This document shows positions 1 through 14,979 of a stretch of 64,000 nucleotides of DNA, one piece after another (within the stretch, counting starts at the first letter, position 1; every line of letters starts with the position of its first letter). A program made the position numbers and the translations under genes. Origin of the DNA: Brassica napus (lineage: Eukaryota > Streptophyta > Magnoliopsida > Brassicales > Brassicaceae); NCBI RefSeq assembly GCF_020379485.1, contig NC_063448.1, positions 21,165,726-21,229,725 of the forward strand, written 5' to 3'. The notes beneath the pieces were generated by a model, which saw only the letters and a list, made by a program, of their open reading frames with translations, did not search any database and was not told the DNA's origin.

Positions 1-420
1 ACTTTATGGCACAATAGACTTCAACAAGAAGTCTACTAAACTTAAAATTATGGAGTCTACGTAGTAGTCGACCTTTTGGAAATATATTACAATAAATTCA
101 TTATTGTTATTTATTTTTATTGTGCTAATAATTTTAATATAAGATTTAGAAAAAAATTATTTATTTTTTTGGTAGTTTTAACATATGATAGCTAAAAAAA
201 AGTTTTAACATATGATTTCATAATTTTTATTTAATCAAAACTAATTTAGTTAAAAAATTGTTTTAATTTTTGTAATATTCAATATTAGTAGACTAAAAAG
301 GAAGTCTATTATACCCTAAAATCAAGTATACTTCATTTGAAGTCTACTAAACCCCAAACCATAAGTATTGTCCAACACAAGGTTACCAAACCCATATATA
401 TTCTGGTAAATTGTTCAACT
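1..420. other. AT-rich intergenic sequence
   Basis: No gene is visible. The word GAAGTCTACTAAAC occurs near 28 and near 340, with related GAAGTC words between, which suggests a decayed repeat. No open frame of interest. Confidence 0.5.
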
Positions 421-1485
421 GTATTAAATTTTAATTTATATACCTCATTTTGATTCTTTTATTGTTGATTTATAATAAATTTTGCACAAATTATTTTCAT
501 ACATTTTTAAAATAAAATTATTATATCAAATTATGACGTAGACTTCCTAGGAAGTCAACACCTTTTAGATTTATTTCTTATAAGTGTAGACATCCGAAGA
601 ATAGAATCATAAAATAACTTTCTGTTTTTTGTTTGGCATAAAAATAAATACTAATTTTAGGGTTGACTGTCTATTCCCCCATATAAAGACAATGACCCTA
701 TCTATAACCCACTATATTACATACCTTTTGACTAAACCACCCATATATATGAATTCTCTTCATATTGCCCCCTATTATTTTTAACATTGTCCATATCGCC
801 CTTTCTAATCTAATTCCGAAATCAAGATTAAAACTTAAGAAATTGAGTTTTGTAAACATAGAGATTGCCCATTAAGAAAAAACCGATCCGACACTAAAAA
901 CCGATCCGACTCAACAAAAAAATGAAAACGATTATTGGGTGTAAATTTAAATGTATTAAATTTTAATTTATATACCTCATTTTGATTCTTATATTGATGA
1001 TTTATAATATTTTCTGCACAAATTATTTTTATACATTTTTAAAATAAAATTATCATATCAAATTATGACGTAGACTTCCTAGGAAATCAACACCTTTTAG
1101 ATTTATTTCTTATAAGTGTAGACGTCCGAAGAATAGAATCATAAAATAACTTTCTGTTTTTTGTTTGGCATAAAAATAAATACTAATTTTAGGGTTGACT
1201 GCATATTCCCCCATATAAACACAATGACCCTATCTATAACCCACTATATTACCTACCTTTTGACTAGACCACACATATATATGAATTCTCTTCATATTGC
1301 CCCCTATTATTTTTAACACTGTCCATATCCCCCTGTCTAATCTAATTCCGAAATCAAGATTAAAACTTAAGAAATTGAGTTTTGTAAACATAGACATTGC
1401 CCATTAAGAAAAAACCGATCCGACACTAAAAACCGATCCGACACAACAAAAAAATGAAAACGATTATTGGGTGTAAATTTAAATG
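421..1485. repeat. Two tandem copies of a 532 bp segment
   Basis: Copy 1 (421-952) and copy 2 (953-1485) align almost base for base with a constant offset of 532. Shared landmarks include GTAGACTTCCTAGG (about 537 and 1069), AGGGTTGACTG (659 and 1191) and CGATTATTGGGTG. Each copy holds about 240 bp of sequence outside the transposon end described next and about 290 bp of the transposon terminal repeat. The duplication therefore spans the insertion junction and most likely followed the insertion. Few mismatches are visible, so it looks recent. Confidence 0.9.
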
Positions 1486-1802
1486 AGGTTTTGGTTTCTT
1501 TTCTTAAGACAACTAAGACCATCATTAATGCAGTTTCTTGGTAGGGTTTTTAAACAAAAGAAAGCATTTAATTAAATCAAAACAAAAAGAAATTATGGTA
1601 ACCGATCCTTAGTGAAGTGTTTTGGCAACCGATCATTAAGCGGTTTATTAATATACGTGACATGAAACTGTTAATTTCTTTTTTTCCTTTTCTTTTCTTT
1701 CTCTCCTTTCTCATCTTTTCTCGTGTTCTCCGTCGGGAGGACGATTGGTTTTGTGAAAGGTATCATCTCCTCCGTGCAATCGGCGTATCTCTGTTTTTCC
1801 CT

Positions 1803-2040
1803 TCTCTCGTCATCTCCTGTGAGGAGAGGGTACTGGGGTAACAAAATTGGCAAGCCGCATACGGTTTCTTGTAAGGTTACGGGGAAGTGTGGTTCCGTTA
1901 CGGTGAGGATGGTTCCTGCTCCCAGAGGTGCTGGTATCGTGGCGGCTAGGGTTCCTAAGATGGTGCTTCAGTTCAATGGGATTGATGATGTTTTCACTTC
2001 TTCCAGGGGATCTACTAAGACTCTTGGAAACTTCGTCAAG
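1803..2040 (+). pseudogene. Captured exon of 40S ribosomal protein S2 (uS5)
   Basis: A frame through this stretch encodes the conserved centre of cytosolic uS5: [16 protein letters not shown], then [18 protein letters not shown], then [21 protein letters not shown], ending at a GT splice donor at 2041. Upstream of PVRRG the similarity stops within a few codons, so the N-terminal half of the ribosomal gene is absent. Downstream the sequence reads as intron. Two residues differ from the form I remember for plants (VPKM and FNGID where VPKK and FAGID are usual). The fragment lies inside the terminal inverted repeats of the surrounding element, which marks it as captured by a transposon and not as a working ribosomal gene. 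Confidence 0.9.
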
Positions 2041-2721
2041 GTTTGTCTCTTTCTTCTTTTTGAGTTTGTGTAGAGGTGAAAGTTGGGTCCTTTTGATTGG
2101 TGCCTGCTCTGAAATGTCGATTACGTTGTTAAAGTTGGAACTCTTTTTGACATCTTAGATCGTTCAGTGATTGTTTAGTGTCATTTCTGATCTGTGTTCT
2201 ATAGTAAATGATGTAATGAGCTATGTGTTTGTCGTGATTTGCTGTGTGTATATGTCTGATGGCAAGCTTTACAGTCTCTTCAGACTTGATTAGTCTGAAC
2301 ATCATCATTTAACAGTCAATAAATGACAAACTGATGTTTGTTCTTTCTGTCTCTTAAATTGTTTAGTATTATTTGTTAGATGTGTTCAGTTGTAAATGAT
2401 GTATGGAACAGTCGGTTTGTTAGATTTGTTTTTCTTTGTATGTCTGATCGCGAGCTTTTCAGATGCTTCAAATTTTATCTGTCTGAACATGATCAATCCT
2501 GATAGAGATTTTAATACAGTTTAACCCTCAAGTTTGTACCTGTTTACATCATTTCACTTGGTAAACTAAACTCTTCCTTTTGCCTGTTTAACATCTTATA
2601 CAATCTGTTGATTTCTAGTAATTAAAAGAAGAGATTTGTCTGTGTGGCAGTACTCATGGATAATCAGAGAGAGATAGATATTTGTGTTGAGATGTGACAA
2701 AGCCTTTAGAGGTTCTTTGTT

Positions 2722-3045
2722 TATCATTATGCTCTGCTCCATCTCTTAAGGTAAGCTCTATATATATATTTCAGCGCTGTTTTGGAGTTTAGCACTTATC
2801 AATACATTTATTTGCAGCTAAAACAAAATGGATGGGTTGGAAACTTTGCGCTTGGAGCAAGCTATATCAGTTTGCCATGGTAAGATATCTTGTGGATATC
2901 ATTATATGCTGTGCTTTCATCTCATTGATCTTTTCTTTTATTGTTCACTTGATGGATAGGTGGGCTGGGCAAGCATTGTTTGGCACTGATGCTGCAAAAT
3001 GGATATGCGTTAGTGCTATAGACGTTACTCAGCTCTCTGTTTCCG
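2722..3045 (+). pseudogene. Captured, internally deleted chlorophyll synthase exons
   Basis: Three splice-compatible pieces match the chlorophyll synthase (CHLG/ATG4) prenyltransferase. The end of one exon (about 2722-2750) reads SAPSLK before GTAAG. The exon 2818-2879 encodes LKQNGWVGNFALGASYISLP and ends within a Trp codon. A third exon (2960-3045) encodes WWAGQALFGT and then jumps directly to AKWICVSAIDVTQLSVSG, a segment that belongs more than 40 residues further on in the intact enzyme. A short stretch after 3125 may hold the next exon start. In a living plant the enzyme attaches phytyl to chlorophyllide in plastid membranes; this copy lacks both ends and most membrane helices, so it is not an enzyme. 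Confidence 0.88.
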
Positions 3046-3605
3046 GTATGTAGTATGACTTCTATTTCTTGTGCTTGATCTTATGAACTAGATGATCATT
3101 AGTGAATGTCTATTCTGGTTGCAGTGTATCTTGTGATCAAAATTTATACATAAAGTAATCAAAAACAATTTCTACTTTTTAATCACATATATGGCATCTT
3201 CTTCTCAAATCTATTTTTACTATGTTTTATTTTTTAAAAAAATTTAATTTTAATACAACAATGTTTAAATTTTTTTTTTAAGAACCCTTCATTAAGAAAC
3301 TCCCAATGGAGCACAAAATCTAGAAGTTTCTTAATTAAAATTTTTAACTAATTTTTATTATCAAACAAGTCACTAAGAAACCCAAATGGAGTTATAGGGA
3401 TAATGATGCTCTAAGAACAGATACGACAAAGAACAAATAGAGAGATAAGAGAACGAGGACGGAGAAGAGAGACAGAGAGAGTGGCGAGGACGAAGAACAG
3501 AGAGAGAGATGACGAAAAACAATGAGAAAGTGAGAGACAACGAAGAACAGAGGAGAGAGAGTGACGAAAAACATAGGAGAGAGAGTGACGGAGAATGGGA
3601 GGGAG

Positions 3606-4225
<620 letters not shown>

Positions 4226-4482
4226 ATATATCAATTGAGTCAGTCGGTTTTTAATGTCGAGTCGGTTCTATTTTAATGGGCAATCTCTGTTCACAAAACA
4301 TAATTTTTAAGGTTTCATCTTGATTTCGGAATTAGATTAGAAAAGGAGATCTGGACAAAGTTAAAAAGAACGGGGCAATATGAAGAGAATTTTTATTTAT
4401 GGGTGGTCACCTCATACGATATGTAGCATAGGAAGAATAAATAAGGTCATTGTGTTTACAGAGGGGAATAAACAGTCAACCC

Positions 4483-5055
4483 TAATTTTATCACCCATTT
4501 AGGTTAGTTTGCATTTGATTGAATATAAAATATACTTTTATATTTCAAATCAATTTTTATGTTATATTTTGGTCAAAATGCTCTAGAAATTTTTCTATCT
4601 AGTAAAAAGTTATTATATCTTCGATAAAAAAATTACAGCTTTTTCTTACACAAACTATGACGTTACACTACATTTTGAAATCGTGAAGCTGTTGAACTCT
4701 TTTATCAATAATTGATTAAGAAAAAATATGACCCGTGAATATCCGTGATATGTTCTTTATTTGTTATCAATTGATACGTGTGATTAGTCAAAGTAAACTG
4801 AAAAAAAAACATAAAAAATAGGACCACGGTCACCATACCAATACCATTTTCTCACCATGCCAACTTCAATTTCAATAACTCACATTAGAAGATAAAAACA
4901 AAACAAAGCGCACGTTTTTTTTTCCATGTGTGCGGAGATAGAAGAATAGACCGGACATGCAAAACTAAAACTTGACTAAACAGTAACATTTAAATAAAAT
5001 ATTATATTATAGACATAATGAAATGCCTTTTCCCAGTCCCCAACAAGCCACTCCC
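4483..5055. other. Upstream region of the gibberellin 2-oxidase gene
   Basis: AT-rich sequence between the Pack-MULE end and the TATA box. No coding sequence. I cannot name individual regulatory sites with confidence. Confidence 0.5.
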
Positions 5056-5062
5056 TATAAAT
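5056..5062 (+). promoter_or_regulatory. Probable TATA box of the gibberellin 2-oxidase gene
   Basis: TATAAAT lies about 120 bases before the start codon, preceded by CTCCC and followed by an A/C-rich leader, the usual spacing for a plant TATA box with an 80-90 base leader. Confidence 0.6.
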
Positions 5063-5179
5063 GCCAAGCAAATATAGCTTCCATGATAGTTCCTAAACCA
5101 TAACAAACTCATTCAACCTTTTTTTTTGTAAAGAACTCCTTCAACCTTTGCTCCGATCTTCAACCACAATAAACCAAAC

Positions 5180-7033
<1,854 letters not shown>

Positions 7034-7087
7034 AACTAGTTAAGATGATCCTTTGTATGGTAAAAAGTCATAATTACAAAGACAAAG

Positions 7088-7466
7088 TGTAGAGAATCGA
7101 CCTTGGCTATTCTTGTAACAAACGAATCGACATACCAATATGTCTGACGAGTTCTCTCCAAACCGGAGACAAACTCTATATCACTATGAATCAAAAAGAT
7201 TACAAGCCTCGCACTAGTTGCGTGTTCTATGAGAGATTATATGTTTTGTTGCCGTATCTAACAATGAGAGCATATACCTCTATTTATACAAGATTGTCTA
7301 ATGTGATTCCTTGTTGTAAAAGGAATAACATGTTTATCCTAAGTTTATAAGGCTTTATAAACTTCTTGGATTAAGATGAATCTAATCCAGTCTTCTTATC
7401 TCTTCAGGTCTTGTACGAAGTTCAGTAGCCGGCCCATGATGGCCCAAGAGACATCAAGGCCTCACA
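7088..7466 (-). repeat. 3' LTR of Copia element 1
   Basis: A 379 bp terminal repeat, TG...CA, matching 20786-21164. The adjoining TTCTCCACCTT (7467-7477) is the polypurine tract AAGGTGGAGAA on the minus strand, the plus-strand priming site next to a 3' LTR. Confidence 0.95.
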
Positions 7467-8378
7467 TTCTCCACCTTGGCTCTTTGGTCACTCCTCGGTT
7501 TCTCCACTTCTCCATCTCTCTCTCTCTCTCTCTCTCCGCGAAAAGAAACCTGAAACACCGACGAGCTCGCCGCCTCGTCTTCCACCGATGCACCGTCCAT
7601 TCCTCGACTCTGTCTTCCACCGGAGATGAATGCCTTCTCCGATCCTTGGTTCTCTTCTCTTCCCGAACACTTCCTCTCTTTGATTCTTCGTGAACCAGAC
7701 AAGATCCTAACATCACTGCCGCTTTTCTTCACTGGCATTAGCTTCCACCGCCTCCGCCATTGACATCTCAGGTTCCGTTTGTTCCTCCTTGTCTCTTTCC
7801 TTATATTTGAACAAAACCCTAACCTTTGATTTCAATTTCCAGCTCGTCCCTTGATGAATTCAGTTTGACTTCCGTGATTCTCTGGTGACAAAGTTCCTCT
7901 TGCACACCAACCTCACGACATAACCGAACCAGACTTGTCAAAGCCCAAAGGTATCTCCTTTTGCTTTGACTTCTTCCACTTTGATACGTGTCTTAAGCCC
8001 CCTTTTGTAACCTGTAATGAAACTCCTTTAGCTAAATGATTAAACATATCTCCTTGTTTAATTTCCAGCTCATGGTGTCGACGTCTCTTCACCATCGTTG
8101 CTTCCTTTAGGTAACAAACAGAATTGTTTCTTCAATTACTTCAAGAACTTTAACCATGTAAACTAATAGCTTTAAGTTTACAGCTTTGTTGTAGACATTT
8201 CCTCGCTGCAACCACACGTGTTCAAGGTAATCTTTTGAACTCATCCTTTACCAAGCTTTGTAAATTCATGTCGAACCATCAGTTTGCTTTTCCTGAAACT
8301 GATACCTTCTTTTGTGGCCTTTCCGCGAGGTGAACAACTCGACAACCTTGTTACCTGCAGCCATACGAGACCGTAACG
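7467..8378 (-). other. Non-coding 3' region of Copia element 1
   Basis: About 900 bases between the RNase H end and the 3' LTR, with a CT run at about 7515. The plus-strand text shows several TTTCCAG words before C-rich stretches (for example at 7837 and 8064), reminiscent of intron acceptors, but no continuous protein is recognisable. It could be an unusually long 3' leader or captured genomic sequence. Confidence 0.45.
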
Positions 8379-10825
8379 TCACAACTCGAACTTCTGTCCA
8401 GGTACACACTTAGTTAGGAAATCTGCAGGGTTGATAGATGTGTAAATCTTATGAACCGTAACTTCACCAGCCTCAATTACGTCTCTCATAAAGTGTAGTC
8501 TAGTATCTATATGCTTAGTCCTTTCATGGTATCCTCCATTCTTAGCTAAGTGTATAGCACTCTGTGAATCTGAAAACACTCTCACATCGTCTTGCTCAAA
8601 CCCCAACTCACTAAAAAAATCCTTTTAGCCATACTGCTTCTTTAAAAGCTTCGGCTAAGGCCATATATTATGATTATGTCGTTGATAGTGTGACAATGTG
8701 TTGGAGACCTGATCTCCTGCTTATTGTGTTGCCTCTGACTTGAAACACATATCTTGTCACGGATCTTCTCCTATCCAAATCGGTAGCATAGTCTGCGTCA
8801 CAGAATCCTCGTACCTTGAAATCTTCTGCTTTAGTAAACAATAAGTCTGAATCTAGAGGTCCTCTTAGGTATCTCATCACCCAATTAACATCTTCCCAGT
8901 GTTGTCTTCCTGGCTTGCTCATGTAACGGCTTATCAAGCCCACTGCGAAACATAAGTCTGGTCTAGATCTCACCATTGCGTACATTAAGATTCCAACAGC
9001 TGATGCGTATGGTACCTCACTCATGAATCTTGCTTCCACGTCTTCCTCTTCTTGTGTCAAACTTTTAAGCTTAAATTGTGGTCCGATAGGAGTAACCACT
9101 GCTCTGCTCTCTTCCATGTTAAAAGTTTCCAGCACCTTCTGTAAATACTTTCTTTGTGATAGCTTTAAAGTTCCTTTCTTTCTGTCTCTAATGATATCCA
9201 TCCAAAGTATTCTTGAAGCTGCTCCAAGGTCATTCATCTCAAACTCTTTCTTCAAGCTATCTTTGATTCTCTTAATTTCTTTCGAATCTTTAAATGCTAT
9301 TAGCATGTCGTCGACATAGATCAATAGATAGATCATATGAGAAAAGTCTGAACCTTTAATGTAGACACAAGGATCATATGCACTCCTGTCGAATCCTTGT
9401 TCCTTCATGAAAGTGTCAAATCTCCTATTCCACTGTCTTGGTGACTGTTTCAATCCGTAAAGAGATTTTAACAGGAGACAAACTTGATCTTCTTTCCCCT
9501 TCTCAACGAAACCTTCTGGTTGTGCCATATAAATCTCCTTGTCCAACGTTCCGTATAAGAAAGCTGTTTTCACGTCTAGTTGTTCCAAATCAAGATTGTA
9601 ATTTGCAACAAGTGACAGCATAATTCTGATCGACACGTGTTTCACCACTAGAGCAAACACCTCTGTGTAATTGATCCCTTCAACTTTTGAAAACCCTTTA
9701 GCTACTAATCTAGCTTTGTATCTCGGCTTCTCAACTCCTGGAATGCCTTCTTTCAGCTTGAAAACCCACTTGCTGCCAATAATCTTCTTATTCTCTGGTT
9801 TTTCAACCAGCTTCCAAGTCTGATTTTTCTCCAATGAGTCCATCTCTTCTTGCATTCCTTCGTTCCATAATTTCCGGCTTTTACTCCTTCTTGCTTCTAA
9901 ATGGGATTTAGGTTCATCCATATTTATCTCTTCTGCTGTAGCTAGAGCATAAGGCACACAGTCTGAATCATCGAACCTAGAAGGCTTCTTTACTTCTCTT
10001 TTGATTTTGTCTCTCGCAAGAATGTAGTTATCTAGATCTTCTCGTTCAGCTTCCACAACTTGTTCTTCACTTTCCGAGCTTGAGGATTCAGACTCCGAGT
10101 TTCCTGATGCTGGAGAAACTCCACCTTGAACTGTATCCTCTCTGTCTTCGTCAGTAGCTACGTTTGAAGGTCCTTGAATCAGCACCGGATTGAACGTTAC
10201 TTTCTTTGTTCTCTTCTTCATTGAAAATCACATTCCTGCTAATTGCACATCTCAACTTTTCTGGTAGCCAAACTCGATAGCCTTTAGTCCCCATTGGATA
10301 TCCCATGAAAACTCCTTTCATTTTTCTTGGACTAGTTTTGGCTTGAGTCACGTGAGCATAAGCTGTGCATCCGAACTTTCTTACATGGTTTTTGTCAGCT
10401 TTAGTTCCAGACCAGATTTCTTCCGGTAGTTTGAAGTTAACTGCTGAACTTGGAGATCGGTTGATCAAGTAGGCAGCCGTCGAAGCCGCTTCTGCCCAGA
10501 AATTTTGCTCTAAGCCTGCCTCTGTCAACATACACCGAACCTTCTCCATGATCGTATGGTTCATGTGTTCTGATACTCTGTTTTGTTGTGGAGTATAGAC
10601 GCATGTTCTGTTTCGTTTGATCCATGCTTCCTTACACAAAGTGTCCATATGTGTATTGCAAACCTCCAGTCCGTTATCCATCCTAAGACACTTCACCTTC
10701 TTTCATGTCTCTGTCTCCACGCTGGCCTTCCATTCTTTGAAGTTCTGAAACACTTCATCCTTTGACTTTAGGAAATAGATCCATACTTTCCTAGAAAAGT
10801 CATCAATGAATGTAACGAAGTAGTA
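8379..10825 (-). pseudogene. Copia pol: integrase C-terminus, reverse transcriptase, RNase H
   Basis: Minus-strand reading. 10825-10151 encodes the second half of the integrase catalytic core: RMDNGLE holds the core Asp and QQNRVSEHMN the active-site Glu region, followed by the C-terminal ISRNVIFNEE segment. 10221-8674 encodes a Copia-type reverse transcriptase with QLDVKTAFLYG, SLYGLKQSPRQW and the catalytic YVDDML. 8606-8379 encodes the RNase H end with DSQSAIHLAKN and NPADFLTK. Frame changes near 10210 and 8640 separate the parts, so no polyprotein can be made. The integrase front half lies on the other side of the CACTA insertion. Confidence 0.93.
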
Positions 10826-11340
10826 CACTACAAGAAAACAGCGACATACCGAGGGAAAAAATCGTCGATATGTCGTCGGTATGTCGTCGGAATAACGTTA
10901 TTCCGACGACATACCGACGAAACAAGTCCTCGGAAATAACTCCTCGGAAGTTCATTTTTCCTCGGAAATCCCTTGGAAATTTCCGACGGAATTCCTAGGA
11001 AACGAATTTCCGAGGAAACTCCGAGGACCACCAGTTCGTCGGAAATCTCCTCGGAATATACCGAGGGAGAGCTTCCTCGGGATATTTCGATGGACTTTCC
11101 GATGGTCCAATCCTCGGAAGTTCCGACGAAATGTTCCTCGGAATTTTCATCGGGAATTTCCGAGGAACGGAGCCCTCGGAAAATTCCGAGGAACGGAGCC
11201 CTCGGAAAATTCCGAGGAATGAGTCCCTCGGTATATTCCGAGGAATGAGTCCCTCGGTATATTCCGAGGAAGAAGTCCCTCGGTATATTCCGAGGAAATG
11301 TTCCTCGGAAATTTCCGAGGGTTAATTTCCTCGGCAAATT
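10826..11340. repeat. Left subterminal palindrome array of the CACTA element
   Basis: Dozens of words of the type TTCCTCGGAA, CCGAGGAA and TCCGACGA fill this half kilobase, often as perfect palindromes. Between about 11160 and 11290 they form tandem units of about 29 bp, for example CCCTCGGTATATTCCGAGG repeated three times. In the family, subterminal motifs are the binding sites of the TNPA-type protein; the motif here is longer and more palindromic than the classic maize 12-mer. Confidence 0.9.
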
Positions 11341-11461
11341 TTTTTTTTTTTTTGAAATTAAATTCGAAAATATAAAATTAAAATTAAAATTGAAAACATA
11401 TTAGATAATATTCAAAGTTGTACAAATAAAAACAAAACATTCCCAGTTTTTGAAAAAAAAA

Positions 11462-13047
<1,586 letters not shown>

Positions 13048-14084
13048 CTGTAAATTAAAAAAAAAATATTTAATAAATATAGAAATTTTTGTAATTTTTT
13101 TTTTTTTTTTGAAAAACCCAAATAATAGTTTTTAATCACAAAAAAAGTTTTATAGATATTAAAAATATTTAATAAATATATAAAAATAGTTCTAATAAAC
13201 AAAAATTAGTTTTAATAAATAAAAAATAGTTTAATAATTACAAAAAATAGTTTTAATAATATTAAAAATGTTTAATAAATATAGAAATGAATTTTATATA
13301 TATATATTTTTTTTAAATCCCAAATAATAGTTTTGGATCACAAAAAAGGTTTTATAGACATTAAAAATGTTTAATAAATATATAAAAATAGTTCTAATAA
13401 ACAAAAAATAGTTTTAATAAATGAAAAATAGTTTAATAATTACAAAAAATACTTTTAATAATATTAAAAATGTTTAATAAATATAGAAATTTATATTATA
13501 TATATATATATATATATATAATTTTTTTTTTAAAAAAAAAATCCCAAATAATAGTTTTTAATCACAAAAAAAGTTTTATAGATATTAAAAATGTTTTGTA
13601 AAATCCAAAAAATCAAATTTATATACAAAAAAAGTTTTGTAAAATCCAAAAATTCGAATTTATATACAAAAAACATTTTGTAAAATACAAAAAATCGAAT
13701 TTATACACAAAAATCGAATTTAGATACAAAAATCGATTTTATAAATACAAAAATAATAAAAAAATTTATAAAAAAATTCTAAATAAATTCAACAAAACAA
13801 ATTATTCAACCAAATCACAATTCTAAACCTATTATACAACCAAATCACAATCCTAACCAATCACCCTAACAAAAATCTATCAAATCTACACAAAAACCTA
13901 ACAAATAGAACCTAAGAGAGTGGGATAGGGTCCTTACATGATTTGTGTAGGTTTAGAGAGGATTCGCCGGAGAGAAAGAAGAGAGAGAAGGGAGAGATCG
14001 CCGGAGAGGAGGGAGAGGAGCCGGAGAGGAAGAAGAGAGAAATGGGGAAGAAGAAGTGTTGCGTCGTTATAAAACCTAGGGTCC
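13048..14084. other. AT-rich spacer and leader inside the CACTA element
   Basis: Four similar AT-rich blocks with TTTAATAAATAT, CAAATAATAGTTTT and CACAAAAAA words (13068-13600) show local tandem duplication and a TA run at 13497-13520. From 13940 to 14040 repeated GCCGGAGAGGA units form a purine-rich leader, probably the 5' region of the second gene on the minus strand. Confidence 0.5.
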
Positions 14085-14480
14085 GACGGATAGTTTCCGT
14101 CGGAATTTCCTCTGTTTTTCAATTTCAATTTTCGCGAAATATTTCGCGGCTGGTTTACCCGGTTAAATGAAAATATTCCAAGGAAATTCCGACGGATACT
14201 TAAATATCCGTCGGAATTTCCTCGGAAATTTCATTAATTCGAGGAAAAAGAATATCCTATGCATGTATTTCTGTTGGTTTATATTGTTCCTCGGAATTTC
14301 CTCGGAATATTCCGAGGAAATTCCGACGGACACTTAAATATCCGTCGGAATTTCCTCGGATATTTCATTAATTCGAGGAAAAATAATATCCTATGCATAT
14401 ATTTCTGTTGGTTTATATTGTTCCTCGGAATTTCCTCGGAATATTCCGAGGAAATTCCGAGGAACACATGTTTGGGGTTT
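14085..14480. repeat. Internal palindrome array of the CACTA element, two 131 bp units
   Basis: Motifs of the same TTCCTCGGAA / TCCGTCGGAA type as at the ends occur here between the two genes. Two copies of a unit of about 131 bp start near 14174 and 14305; both read GAAATTCCGACGGA, TTAAATATCCGTCGG, CATTAATTCGAGG and CTGTTGGTTTATATTG. A second small cluster follows at 14795-14960. Confidence 0.85.
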
Positions 14481-14794
14481 CAAAACATCAAATTTTTTTG
14501 CCCTATATCATTTCTTATACAAATGCAATGCATACCATTGAGGAATGTTTGTATAGATGATCATAAACTATGAAATAACAAAATTTCAAAATGAATTGTA
14601 AGTATTCCCTTTACCGTTCATTAAAGTGTATAAGTGTTTCTCTTATGTTGTGGGGATTTCGTTCATACAATCGGAAAAGTGTTTATTATAGGGTAAGGAA
14701 CAAATTTTTGACTTCATAATCAGTCTAAGACACTTAATAAAGGTTATATAAGTGTTATTCAAACCGCAAAACGTTGTTTTCGGTTTAAAAACCC
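14481..14794. other. Spacer between CACTA genes
   Basis: No recognisable gene or repeat, apart from an AT-rich composition. Confidence 0.4.
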
Positions 14795-14979
14795 TACTTC
14801 CTCGGAATATTCCGAGGGAATTCTGAGGAAACCCTTATCTTCCTCGGAATTCCGAGGAAATTCAGAGGAAAAAGACTCTATAATCAAATCCCTAAATCGA
14901 CAAGGTCTATTCCGAGGAAATTCTGAGGAAAACCTATCTTCCCTCGGTATTTCTATTAAAAAAAAAAAAAAAGTCGATG

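Noticed and set aside
10828..11337. A 169-codon frame across the CACTA left end
   Set aside because: It is the translation of the CCGAGG repeat array, with periodic RNF/PRN words, not a protein.
10840..11340. CRISPR-like regular repeats
   Set aside because: The units are palindromic CACTA subterminal motifs without unique spacers, in a plant nuclear genome.
13068..13600. Possible satellite or scaffold-attachment region
   Set aside because: AT-rich local duplications inside the CACTA spacer; nothing beyond composition supports a function.
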